Positions 25,840 to 34,307 of a stretch of DNA of 64,000 nt are shown here, piece after piece; position 1 is the first letter of the stretch; every line of letters begins with the position of its first letter. The notes beneath the pieces are model-generated. The model ran no database searches, was not told the DNA's origin, and saw nothing but the letters and a program-made list of their open reading frames with translations. Position numbers and translations under genes: made by a program. The stretch is from NCBI GenBank assembly GCA_039819485.1, contig JBCBRY010000026.1, positions 21,721-85,720 of the forward strand. Direction: 5' to 3'. Origin of the DNA: UBA6168 sp039819485 (GTDB lineage: Bacteria; Bacteroidota; Bacteroidia; Chitinophagales; Saprospiraceae).

Positions 25840-26628
25840 TTAAATACTTTTGATTTTTCCACCGTCCACAGGAATACTTGCACCGGTAATATAAGATGCA
25901 GCAGGGCTCGCAATAAATGCGACTACCGCGCCTATTTCTTCCGGCGTGGCAAACCGTCCAAAAGGGATTTCCAGTAACATGCTGTTTACTGATTCTTCTG
26001 GTGTATAACCATATAATTTTTGCCGGGACAATAAAATTTCATCCACTCGCTCTGTCTTCGTAGTACCCGGTAAAACATTATTAACGGTAATACCTGTTGA
26101 AGCCAGTTCCATTGACAATGTTTTGGCCCAACTGGCCATGGCCCCTCTGGTTACATTGGAGACAGCAAGCCCTTTGATCGGTTGCCTTACCGAGGTAGAA
26201 ACAATGTTGACAATCCGCCCATATTGATCGGCAACCATCCCCGACTTCAACCATTTTACCATATTATGTGCAGTCAAAATATGATTGTTAAATGCCTCTA
26301 AAAATTGCTCTGCCGTTGCATTTTGTAAATTCCCCCCCTTTGGACCGCCAGTATTATTGATTAAAATATGGATATTTTTCCGGGCAATTATTTTATCAAT
26401 TTTTTCTTTTAACACGGTTGGCCCTTCTGATAAATCAGCAGTAATAAATCCATGTTGTTGCCCTTGGGAAGTATCCAATTTATTTAATACTTTTTTTAAC
26501 CGTTCTTTATTTCTTGCCAATAAAAAGACATTAGCGCCCAGGAGTGCCAATTCAATGGCAGAAGCTTCGCCAAGCCCGCGGGAGCCTCCGCAGACCAGGG
26601 CATTTTTATTTTTTAAATTTAAATCCAT
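25840..26628 (-). CDS. SDR-family oxidoreductase, atypical active site
   Basis: This 262-residue Rossmann protein has the NAD(P)-binding GGSRGLGEAS near the N-terminus, NNTGG (in the NNAG position) at about residue 91, and a C-terminal ITGASIPVDGG. The usual catalytic YxxxK is not seen. After the conserved Ser (IVSTSVRQP) the matching stretch reads LAVSNVTRGAM. That variant occurs in a known FabG-like subgroup with LSNxxR in place of YxxxK. It may have different chemistry. It sits 54 bp downstream of the GNAT gene and 19 bp before the hydrolase. Confidence 0.85.
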   Translation of the reverse strand: MDLNLKNKNALVCGGSRGLGEASAIELALLGANVFLLARNKERLKKVLNKLDTSQGQQHGFITADLSEGPTVLKEKIDKIIARKNIHILINNTGGPKGGNLQNATAEQFLEAFNNHILTAHNMVKWLKSGMVADQYGRIVNIVSTSVRQPIKGLAVSNVTRGAMASWAKTLSMELASTGITVNNVLPGTTKTERVDEILLSRQKLYGYTPEESVNSMLLEIPFGRFATPEEIGAVVAFIASPAASYITGASIPVDGGKIKSI

Positions 26629-26682
26629 ATTTAAAATAGAATAAGTTGGATGTTAGGAGGTGCCTGAAAAACTTAACAGTTG

Positions 26683-27144
26683 CTAAATTATTTTTTTAGC
26701 ATAAATTTTAATTTCCCCTCCGAAAACATTATATCCTTCCGCAATATGTTTCCATCCATTTTTTTCGTAAAAACCGACCAGATCCGAAGATAAATATAAG
26801 TGATCGAACCCTTTTAGTTTTGCTTGTTGCAAACCATGTCTTAACAATTCTGCGGCAATCCCTTTTTTCCGGTGATCTTTATTGACAAATAAACAGGCAA
26901 ACCACGGCATCAGGTCCTGACGGCTGATGATATCGTTGGTAAGCAAAGCATAAGAGGCAATTATTTTTTCATGGTCCAGTAATATATAAAACTTGGGCAG
27001 CAGGTTTTCAGCATTCATTGAGTGTCGCATGCAATCCTGATAAAAAATAAAATTACCTTCATTGCCCCAACACGACCAAAAGTAGTGAACAGCCTTTTCA
27101 AAAAAAGCCGGCTTTTCTGATAGTTCAAAAATATTTAATCGCAT
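26683..27144 (-). CDS. GNAT-family N-acetyltransferase
   Basis: This 153-residue protein has acetyl-CoA motif A (LFVNKDHRKKGIAAELL, about residues 88-104) and motif B (LYLSSDLVGFYEKNGW, about 115-130). The substrate is unknown. Its start codon is one base beyond the stop codon of the HNH gene, so the two are probably co-transcribed. Confidence 0.85.
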   Translation of the reverse strand: MRLNIFELSEKPAFFEKAVHYFWSCWGNEGNFIFYQDCMRHSMNAENLLPKFYILLDHEKIIASYALLTNDIISRQDLMPWFACLFVNKDHRKKGIAAELLRHGLQQAKLKGFDHLYLSSDLVGFYEKNGWKHIAEGYNVFGGEIKIYAKKII

Positions 27145-27145
27145 A

Positions 27146-27463
27146 CTATTTTTTTGTTTGTAAAGCTCTTTTGTTCTTTTTTCGTTTCGATTCCCGGTTT
27201 CCCTGGTAAAACGCCGGATCTTTTTTCGCTACCCACTTTATGAATTTCTTCATTTCCTGATGAGCAGCTATTTTCTCCACAGTATTAAAGTGGGCCTTTA
27301 ATTCCTTTTCCGTAAAAACTGAATGGATTTTTTGATGACAGATATTGTGCAGGTCAATGGTATCGGTGTGTTTTCCTCCTCTCGACTTGGGGATCAAATG
27401 ATGTTTGGAAATATTTTTTTTACCAAGTTCTCTCTTACAAATGGGACAAATAGGAGTTTCCAT
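27146..27463 (-). CDS. HNH endonuclease-like protein
   Basis: The product has 105 residues from the ATG at 27461-27463. The N-terminus has a zinc-knuckle pair (CPICKREL) and the HNH core is KHHLIPKSRGG, followed by LHNICHQKIHSVF. The C-terminus is very basic (RESKRKKNKR). A longer frame to 27574 exists only because the adjacent MITE-like repeat is open in this frame; I therefore use the shorter start. It resembles stand-alone HNH proteins associated with DNA metabolism or restriction. It is followed directly by the GNAT gene. Confidence 0.85.
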   Translation of the reverse strand: METPICPICKRELGKKNISKHHLIPKSRGGKHTDTIDLHNICHQKIHSVFTEKELKAHFNTVEKIAAHQEMKKFIKWVAKKDPAFYQGNRESKRKKNKRALQTKK

Positions 27464-27483
27464 GATTGATTGCCGGCAATTAA

Positions 27484-27727
27484 GTAGGTGGTCAAAAAAA
27501 ATGACACTGTTCCTTCGCCTGAAAAAGATTTTTAAGACTTGGAAATCAAACATTTGCCAAAATAAAAGTGTCATTTTTAGCGCCCTTTATTTTTGTTCAG
27601 GCACTTAGGTGGTCAAAAAAAATGACACTTTTCCTTTGCCTGAAAAAGATTTTTAAGACTTGGAAATCAAACATTTGCCAAAATAAAAGTGTCATTTTTA
27701 GCGCTCTTTATTTTTGTTCAGGCACTT
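27484..27727. mobile_element. MITE-like elements, tandem copies B and C
   Basis: Two nearly identical ~121-bp units (starting about 27484 and 27604) share their junction. Each has AGGTGGTCAAAAAAAATG at one end, AAAAGTGTCATTTTTAGC inside and GTTCAGGCACTTA at the other end. The inner AATGACAC/GTGTCATT pair would form a stem. No protein is encoded. This family also occurs at 15641, 27921 and 38061. Confidence 0.75.
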
Positions 27728-28322
27728 ACTGCTGTTTATTTGAAATTAGAAATGGAGGAATTTGAAATTATAGAGACACTCCATTTTAAGATCCGCCAAC
27801 TCGCAACTCCTGAATTTCTCCACACCTATTAAAGTCTGTTTGTGCTTCTTTAGTTCACAGCGGAAATTAAAGCATCCGAATAAATTCATCAAAAAAAATC
27901 AAATAGAAATATAAGTAAAGCAGGTGATCAAAAATAAGGCGCGCTAAAAATGACACTTTTATTTTGGCAATTGCTTAGCTATGATAGCTTAAAATTCTTT
28001 TTCAGGCGAAGGAAAAGTGTCATTTTTTTTTAAACGGTCACTTACCATGCAAAACAAAATCTCCTTTTTCCAACCATCGGGCCATCACAGCTTTGGTTTT
28101 GGCGATCCACGCAAATAGTTATACATTTACGATATTGCTAATATCTGCAATAACCTATACAGATATTTCATTTTTTTAACAAAGTGGGTTGATATGATTG
28201 AATTAAAGACGGTGGCCGGGCAGTTTAACCCTCTCGTCAGTTACGCAATAATGGAAACAATTTCTTCGGTGGGTTAACTATTTAACCTGCTGTTGGCAAA
28301 CCTTAAAATACATAGTTGCACT
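27728..28322. other. Intergenic region around MITE copy D
   Basis: This ~595-bp spacer precedes the lipoprotein gene at 28323. Apart from the inverted MITE-like element at 27921-28045, I see no gene. A TTG-initiated extension of the next ORF (28293) is not preferred over its ATG. Confidence 0.4.
27921..28045. mobile_element. MITE-like element, copy D (opposite orientation)
   Basis: It begins CAGGTGATCAAAAATAAGG with GCGCTAAAAATGACAC, and ends GAAAAGTGTCATTTTTTT then GGTCACTTA. This is the reverse of copies B, C and E. The flanking GTGATCA/GGTCAC ends act as imperfect terminal inverted repeats. Confidence 0.7.
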
Positions 28323-28817
28323 ATGACAAATTCGAAATTTTACTTTTCTCTTCCCCTGTATTTTTTAACGGTAATTCTTCTTGCAGCTCTCTTTCTCGGA
28401 AGTTGTCAAGCGCCCGTCCCCGAAGCGCCTGCTTGCGATAGCGTAACCGATATTGAAGGTGTATATAATTGTCAGGGGCAATGCGTTATAACGGATAGTC
28501 TCGGCAATAAAAGTCTCCTGACCGTATCTGTTGAGTCGGATACCATTCAGCGCTTCAAAGGTGCAAAAGAAAGTCTTTATCAGGTGAACATTGGTGGAGC
28601 AGGTGGCTTTCATGAGATCGAGATCGGTCCATTTAACGGTCAAACGCTTTACACCGCAACGGCAAATGTGACGGACAACTTGTACCCGGTACTTGAGGAG
28701 TACGTCTTCGATTCCGATGCCGACTGTAAGGCAGTAAGTTTCATCAAAACAGTTCGTAATCCGACCCCGGACAATTTCAAAGCTTGCGTGATATATTGTA
28801 AGAAGAGCGGGGGGTAA
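28323..28817 (+). CDS. Lipoprotein of unknown function
   Basis: The product has 164 residues from the ATG at 28323. The signal sequence ends in lipobox LFLGSC (Cys at residue 28), followed by a Pro-rich linker. The mature domain has four further Cys (VYNCQGQCVITD, DADCKAVSF, KACVIYCKKSGG), probably forming disulfides. A TTG start 30 bp earlier would only lengthen the signal. I do not recognise the family. It ends at a strong bidirectional terminator. Confidence 0.75.
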   Translation: MTNSKFYFSLPLYFLTVILLAALFLGSCQAPVPEAPACDSVTDIEGVYNCQGQCVITDSLGNKSLLTVSVESDTIQRFKGAKESLYQVNIGGAGGFHEIEIGPFNGQTLYTATANVTDNLYPVLEEYVFDSDADCKAVSFIKTVRNPTPDNFKACVIYCKKSGG

Positions 28818-28932
28818 AATAATAAAGTCGTCCCTGCATAAACCTCTTTTCCGACGGGAACCGAAGCGAGTTTCAGGCAACCCGTCGAAAAAGAAAAATG
28901 AGTCGTCCCGAATTTTTGGGAACGGACAAATG

Positions 28933-28967
28933 AAAGAGGCCCCGAAGTAAATTCGGGGCCTCTTTCA
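28933..28967. terminator. Bidirectional terminator
   Basis: GAAAGAGGCCCCGAA and its exact complement enclose GTAAA. This 15-bp perfect stem lies between the convergent lipoprotein and delta-60 repeat genes. Confidence 0.8.
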
Positions 28968-28989
28968 ATCGGTAAGCACCAAGGAACGA

Positions 28990-30519
28990 CTACTTCCTCA
29001 TGACCAGAAGCGGGACTGTCCCGACCTGATCACCACTTTTCAGCACCAGCCAGTATTGTCCGTTATTTATTTGGTCATTTAACAAAAAAGTCTCCTCAAA
29101 AATACCGGCGGCATGATTTGTCCGGTCCACAAAAGTCTGTACAACTTGCCCATTTGCGTTTAACAACGTCAACGAAATATCGGTTAGTTGTCCAAGTTCC
29201 AATTCCATTGAAATAAATTCGGAAACTGGATTTGGGAACACCTTAAGATGAAGTTGCGACTGATCCAGTTCAATCGTTGGGTTTTCGTCTCCGGAGCGCA
29301 ATCCTACCAAAACGATGTGCCCGGTGGTATAGGGCTGCGCACTTTCTCCCAGCACGACCATTTTGCCGTTCGGACGTATGATAACATCGTTGGCAGTTTC
29401 TTTGAGATCAGGTTCGGCATCAATGATTGTATATCCGTTATTGCCGAATGTTTCATCCAAATCGCCATTGGTCTTGAGCCGCACGGCCACCATGGCATTT
29501 GGAATACTCTGATAAAGTCCGACCGCCACAATTCTTCCTTCATCATCAAATGTCGCGCCCCGTGCTTCAGACCATTCGTCCAGCTCAACCACGGCCAGGC
29601 CATCCTCTCCGTAGGTATCGTCCAGCGAACCATCCGGGTTGATGCGAATGGAGACCATGTTTGTGGAAAGTCTTCCGAGGGCGTACAATTTGCCGTCAGC
29701 ATCTATCTCCAAAGCATACAAATCATTAAATCCAACGACGGAAGGATCAAGAAAATCAAACAATAGGATTCCATCTCCATCAAAACTTGGATCGAGGTTG
29801 CCTGCGGCCGTAAAAGCCGTCACCATAAAATAGCCGGCCGGCCCTCCCCGGCCACAAACAACGATGCCTCCGTCGGGTCGCAGCACCAAATCCGTCATCC
29901 AGGTCGAAGGGGTATAATTGGCTTCGCCGATGCCGTTAATGCCGAAAGTGTTATCGAGCGTTCCATTGGCATTGAACCGTAGCACGATGAATTTATCTTG
30001 GATATTTCCGTCACCCATGGTAGCCCCAACGATTATTTTGCCATCGGGTGCGACGGCCACTGCCCTACCCTTCGAGCCATACGTCAATGTAACCTGCGTA
30101 TAACCATCTGTACCAAAAGTGGGGTCCAACGTTCCATTTGGATTGATGCGGGCCACAAAAATGTCGAAGTCAGTGACAATGTTTCCGGTGGCGACAATTT
30201 TACCGTCCGGCTGCAGTGTAATCTTGACGGAGTCATACACCCTGAAATCACTGATGAAAAAACCGTCATTCCCAAAGCTCGTATCGATAGAGCCGTCGGT
30301 ATTATAACGGATCAAGATCAATCGGCGGCTGGTCACGCGGTACCATCCCGCCACAATGATTTTACCGTCCGGCTGTTCCACCATGTTACTGCTTTCCAGG
30401 TATTCATCCTGAATGGTGATCACGACGCCGGCATCCCCAAAAGAATTGTCGATCGTACCGGGCTGAGAGAACGCCGATCCAAAAAATAAGAGGCATACAA
30501 TTGTAAAGAGCTGTTTCAT
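28990..30519 (-). CDS. Delta-60 repeat protein with T9SS type-A tail
   Basis: This 509-residue secreted protein has a signal peptide (FTIVCLLFFGSAFSQ). About seven to eight delta-60-type repeats of ~52 residues follow, each with the pattern QPDGKIIVAG..., then LIRYNTDGSIDTSFG. Together they probably form a beta-propeller. The C-terminus has KVFPNPVSEFIS and LTLLNANGQVVQT, the T9SS type-A sorting domain, ending LLVMRK. It is exported by the type IX system; the ligand or role is unknown. Confidence 0.9.
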   Translation of the reverse strand: MKQLFTIVCLLFFGSAFSQPGTIDNSFGDAGVVITIQDEYLESSNMVEQPDGKIIVAGWYRVTSRRLILIRYNTDGSIDTSFGNDGFFISDFRVYDSVKITLQPDGKIVATGNIVTDFDIFVARINPNGTLDPTFGTDGYTQVTLTYGSKGRAVAVAPDGKIIVGATMGDGNIQDKFIVLRFNANGTLDNTFGINGIGEANYTPSTWMTDLVLRPDGGIVVCGRGGPAGYFMVTAFTAAGNLDPSFDGDGILLFDFLDPSVVGFNDLYALEIDADGKLYALGRLSTNMVSIRINPDGSLDDTYGEDGLAVVELDEWSEARGATFDDEGRIVAVGLYQSIPNAMVAVRLKTNGDLDETFGNNGYTIIDAEPDLKETANDVIIRPNGKMVVLGESAQPYTTGHIVLVGLRSGDENPTIELDQSQLHLKVFPNPVSEFISMELELGQLTDISLTLLNANGQVVQTFVDRTNHAAGIFEETFLLNDQINNGQYWLVLKSGDQVGTVPLLVMRK

Positions 30520-30594
30520 ATAAAAATTTTAAAAAACCAATTTCGTTTATGATTAAACGGAAACAGGCTTAGTTAGAGAAATTCGATTAAATGC

Positions 30595-30618
30595 ACTGTC
30601 GAAATCCTTTCCGACAGT
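30595..30618 (-). terminator. Possible hairpin terminator
   Basis: ACTGTCG and CGACAGT enclose a 10-nt loop, about 35 bp downstream of the minus-strand gene at 30652. The T-tract is weak. Confidence 0.4.
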
Positions 30619-30651
30619 TTTGCGAACGCCGAAGAAACTTCGGCAGTCCAA

Positions 30652-31248
30652 TTATTTCATGACCGAAAAATGCTTGATCCGTTGCCTTTGCTTTCGATAA
30701 TCATCCACCCCGTTTTTCAGATTAAAGCTGATTCGAAAAGAATCACCGCTCGTCGCTCCGAGGAACCCACCCAAAGCCCCGAACCCAATAATGGAGTTGA
30801 ACACTCTGTTATTTCCGCCGATGCACCTGACCCAAACAGGATCTTCCTCATTTTCACAATAATCCTCATCATAATTATTTTGTCGGATAGCCCCCAATGG
30901 CAACCCGACGGCCACCCCGATGATCGCGCCTATCATAAAATTCTTTTTCCGGTTAGGCAAGTGGAAAAATCTTAAACGCTTTAGATTGTCCGCTGGCACT
31001 TTTTGCAACCTCAGTTCTTCCGCATCAACAGCCGCTTTCTTCCATTGCCAGTACTGCTGCCGGGACACCAGCGAAATTTCCTGCTCTTTTGCCTCCCATA
31101 AGACACCGTTTGCCTTCCTGCCTTTATCCTGCTTATGAACCATCACCCGATAGGCCTCCCTCAGGGTGGTATCTGGTTCAAAAAGCTGGGCATTTGCAAC
31201 AAAGGCGTTGGCCAACAACAAAATTAAAGTGGGAAACAAGATGCGCAT
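30652..31248 (-). CDS. Exported protein of unknown function
   Basis: This 198-residue protein has a signal peptide (LFPTLILLLANAFVANAQ). A charged middle region follows, then one or two Gly-rich hydrophobic stretches (MIGAIIGVAVGLPLGA; SIIGFGALGGFLGATSG), typical of glycine-zipper-like outer-membrane segments. Two Cys (YCENEEDP, VRCIGG) flank the central region and may pair. I do not recognise the family. Confidence 0.7.
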   Translation of the reverse strand: MRILFPTLILLLANAFVANAQLFEPDTTLREAYRVMVHKQDKGRKANGVLWEAKEQEISLVSRQQYWQWKKAAVDAEELRLQKVPADNLKRLRFFHLPNRKKNFMIGAIIGVAVGLPLGAIRQNNYDEDYCENEEDPVWVRCIGGNNRVFNSIIGFGALGGFLGATSGDSFRISFNLKNGVDDYRKQRQRIKHFSVMK

Positions 31249-31590
31249 ATTGACTGCTTTTGAGCGTATTTTTCAACGAATTGTGATCGTTTCAAATTTA
31301 CATAAATATGGAGTTAAATCGTTACGATAGGCTAAACGGATAGTTCTGTTTTGTGCTGCCTTAAAAATGAAAAACATTTACCGGCAATAAACAATAATTT
31401 TTGAATCATGCGAAATAGGGAATGGATTTTCTCACCATTTATCATTGGTCAAGACAAAACAGTGCAGGATGTGTATCCTTGTATTTTTCCCATCGAATAC
31501 ATTTCGCACCAAATCCGAGGGTATAAATCCTCGGCTGTCTTGACGCGAAAGAATGCTTTAACACATTTCTTGACTCGCATAAATCATAAT
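31249..31590. other. Intergenic region, nothing clear
   Basis: This 342-bp spacer lies between the exported protein start and the stop of the LRR-Roc-COR-TIR gene. A 62-codon plus-strand frame is present but has no signal or family I can see. I do not call it. Confidence 0.35.
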
Positions 31591-34131
31591 CTATAACCTC
31601 CCCATCTTTATTTTTTCTGGAAAATCAGCAGATTTATCCGACTGTGTTTTTTTGATCACTTTTTCAACGCCACTGGCAATTTCCGTCCAGGCCGCATCGT
31701 CTCTTATTTTTTTCATCCATTTACCTGGCAAACCCTCTAATTTACTGATCGGCAAATCATCCCACAGGCATTCCCGGATGCGGATCGGGATCACTACTTT
31801 TCTATTTTCCGAATGTGCCTTCAAAGCCGCCTTCAATTCTTTTTCGTGGCAAAATTCAGAGGCGATAAAATCAGCACTTATCAAACACAAAACGATATCT
31901 GCTTTTTCCAAATTTTCAAAAATTTCTTTTTCCCAATCAGCTCCTCCATCTATCCAGCTGTCATCCCACAAAGTCGCTTTTTTTAAACGCACCAACGTGG
32001 ACAGACTTTTGGAAAGTTCATTTTTATACTTTTCATCTTTACGCGCATAGGAAATAAAAATATGGCAAGAAGGCGATGGCTGTCGATTCTCCGGTGTTTC
32101 CACGCCATTCAATAAATCAGCGACGGGAAATCTCTTTTTTAATTTTCCGGAATAGTACGTTGAAACTCCTTCTTCTTCATATCCCAGCAACTCCACGTAC
32201 TCTACCAATATTTCATTTCCCCGGTGCAATTCCGGCAGCGGTATCCATTCGACCACTTCTAATTTTTGGTAACTGTTATTTATTTCTTTGATCGTTTCCC
32301 GAATGACCGTTAAAAAATCGCGGCGGCGCTCGCCCGATATTTCAATAATTATTTTTCTGCTTTCTTTATCTAAAACAATATTGGCGATACTGTTGAACAA
32401 TAAATGCTCGTGCAGCACCATCCCCGTTTTCCACACCTGATTTTTATAAATATTCTTATTTAATTTCACCATCAACCGCGGAACAATCGCCGTCGGCAAA
32501 AATTCAGGATATTCGACAATAAATCGCAAAACCGCTTCACCTTCTTTAAATTTATAGACATTCTGCTTGGTCGGCAGTAATTCGGGAATGATATAATTGT
32601 TTGCATTTATCTGGTACGTCAATTCAAATTCCTTCATCATCGCAACGATAAAAAAATACTGGCTTTCCGGAATGTCCAATTTTTTCTCACCGGGATTATT
32701 TTCAAAATAGCGTTCATCGTTAATTATTTTATCCAAATCATTGATGTCAAATTTCCCTTTATTGTCCGCAACAATTGGAGAATTAATAATCCGATAAACG
32801 GAGTTGGTCAGCCACACCGGATTGAGTACTTGCGTGTTATGCCACCGGAGCTTTTCGTAGTTTAAAACAATGCCCAGATCATTTAAAAAGCCCAATAATA
32901 TTTTTTGTGAAATTTCATCTATCAGGTCATTTTCAATACAGACTTTTTCATATTCTTGGTAGGTAATATAATCCTCCGTCATCGCCTGGAAATGTTCTTT
33001 TATTAGAAACCAATTTCCCGGAAAAGGGGTATTCCTTAATTCCAGTTTCCATAATTCATTTAAAATATCTTTTTTCAGAACACCAACTCCTTTTCCAGAT
33101 TTACAAGAGATTTTATAATACTTTGAAATATTTGGATATTTTCTGTTCAGGAATTCCCGGTTAACGTCGAAAGAGGGATTTTCATCTATTTTATTTAAGA
33201 CAATCAAAACCGGTGCGTTCCCGCCAAAGCTTTCAATATATTTCAACCAATATTCTGCCCTTTCATCTTTTCGGCTATCCAGCACCAAGACATATACACA
33301 TCTTTTCGTCAAAAAAAACTGGTGTGTGGAATGCATGATTTCCTGTCCGCCAAAATCCCAGAAATTGACTTTCAGGTTTTCCCTTTTTATTTTAAATGCT
33401 TTTTTGGTGATTCGAATGCCGTGGGTCTGTTTTTCTTTTGCATCAAAATTCTGATCTAATAACCTTTTGACCAAGCTGGTTTTACCGGAGGCCCCTTCGC
33501 CGACGAGGATGACTTTTACTTCGTTGAGGGTTTTGGGGGTTGCTTTTTTTTCTAAGTTTTCTAAGTAGGTGCGGATGGCTTTATTGCCTTGTTCTATGAT
33601 TTCGGGAGGAGGAGTAACCAATGGATTGTCTTCCAAATAAATAGATCCGTCATTCATTCCACTTTCTAATCTTAACGTAAGATTATATTGTAAAATTTTT
33701 TTTGGAATTTCTTTTATAAAGTTTTTTTCCAATCTTAATAATTTAAATTTTTTTACATGCCATATGCCCTTAATTTCGGATATTTTATTGTTATTCAAGA
33801 GAAGGTAGGTGAGTTTTGATAAATTACTCAGTCCTTTTATTTCTGAAATATTATTGCTCGACAGACTTAAATAAAATAAATTCCTAAGATTCCCTAACCC
33901 TTTGATTTCGGTAATTTGATTTGAATACAAAGTAAGCAATTCTAATTGGGTTAAATCTTCAAGCCACTTTATTTCTGAAATATTATTGGAATGTAAATTA
34001 ATTTTACGTATACCTTTAAGTTCAGATATTTCTTTTGGAATCTCCATTAAACCTAAATGAGATAAATCAAGTTCAGTACTATTTGTTTCTTTTGCTTTTT
34101 GTATCTTTCTTAAAGCTATTTTTAATGACAT
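31591..34131 (-). CDS. LRR-Roc-COR-TIR protein (bacterial Roco with TIR effector)
   Basis: The product has 846 residues from the ATG at 34131; a start nine codons earlier is possible. Order of parts: about six leucine-rich repeats (residues ~20-160, period 22, core EIKGLGNLRNLFYLSLSSN); a Roc GTPase (~205-365) with GEGASGKTS (G1), FWDFGGQE (G3) and LNKID (G4); a COR-type region (~375-640); and a C-terminal TIR domain (~690-830). The TIR has HIFISYARKDE, LWDDSWI and SEFCHEKEL, where the Glu matches the TIR NADase position. TIR enzymes consume NAD+ in many antiviral systems, and TIR-Roco combinations resemble immune switches. That role is inference, as no phage-defence neighbour is present. Confidence 0.92.
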   Translation of the reverse strand: MSLKIALRKIQKAKETNSTELDLSHLGLMEIPKEISELKGIRKINLHSNNISEIKWLEDLTQLELLTLYSNQITEIKGLGNLRNLFYLSLSSNNISEIKGLSNLSKLTYLLLNNNKISEIKGIWHVKKFKLLRLEKNFIKEIPKKILQYNLTLRLESGMNDGSIYLEDNPLVTPPPEIIEQGNKAIRTYLENLEKKATPKTLNEVKVILVGEGASGKTSLVKRLLDQNFDAKEKQTHGIRITKKAFKIKRENLKVNFWDFGGQEIMHSTHQFFLTKRCVYVLVLDSRKDERAEYWLKYIESFGGNAPVLIVLNKIDENPSFDVNREFLNRKYPNISKYYKISCKSGKGVGVLKKDILNELWKLELRNTPFPGNWFLIKEHFQAMTEDYITYQEYEKVCIENDLIDEISQKILLGFLNDLGIVLNYEKLRWHNTQVLNPVWLTNSVYRIINSPIVADNKGKFDINDLDKIINDERYFENNPGEKKLDIPESQYFFIVAMMKEFELTYQINANNYIIPELLPTKQNVYKFKEGEAVLRFIVEYPEFLPTAIVPRLMVKLNKNIYKNQVWKTGMVLHEHLLFNSIANIVLDKESRKIIIEISGERRRDFLTVIRETIKEINNSYQKLEVVEWIPLPELHRGNEILVEYVELLGYEEEGVSTYYSGKLKKRFPVADLLNGVETPENRQPSPSCHIFISYARKDEKYKNELSKSLSTLVRLKKATLWDDSWIDGGADWEKEIFENLEKADIVLCLISADFIASEFCHEKELKAALKAHSENRKVVIPIRIRECLWDDLPISKLEGLPGKWMKKIRDDAAWTEIASGVEKVIKKTQSDKSADFPEKIKMGRL

Positions 34132-34195
34132 AATTTCATAATTTTTAATCCAACACAAATATCACCAATAATACGGATTCCTCCCAAAAGGTAAT

Positions 34196-34225
34196 CGCTA
34201 ACACCGTTTTAGAACGGTGTTAGCG
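34196..34225. repeat. Hairpin repeat (CGCTAACACCGTT)
   Basis: CGCTAACACCGTT-TTAG-AACGGTGTTAGCG is a perfect 13-bp stem between the Roco gene and the next gene. A degenerate copy (GCGGTAACATCGTTTTAG..) is at about 50578-50609, so this is a dispersed element. Confidence 0.6.
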
Positions 34226-34235
34226 CTGCGGGCGG

Positions 34236-34265
34236 GGCAAAAAAATGCCGCCCCAAAAGGGCGGC
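34236..34265 (-). terminator. Terminator of the molybdenum hydroxylase operon
   Basis: Read on the minus strand: GCCGCCC-TTTTG-GGGCGGC, then ATTTTTTT. This strong stem with a T-tract lies 43 bp after the stop of the large-subunit gene. Confidence 0.8.
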
Positions 34266-34307
34266 ACCCATATCATAATTTATAACGTATCATTTATAAC
34301 GCATAAA

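Noticed and set aside
31408..31596. A 62-codon plus-strand frame at 31408
   Set aside because: It has no family resemblance, no signal and overlaps the end of the Roco gene.
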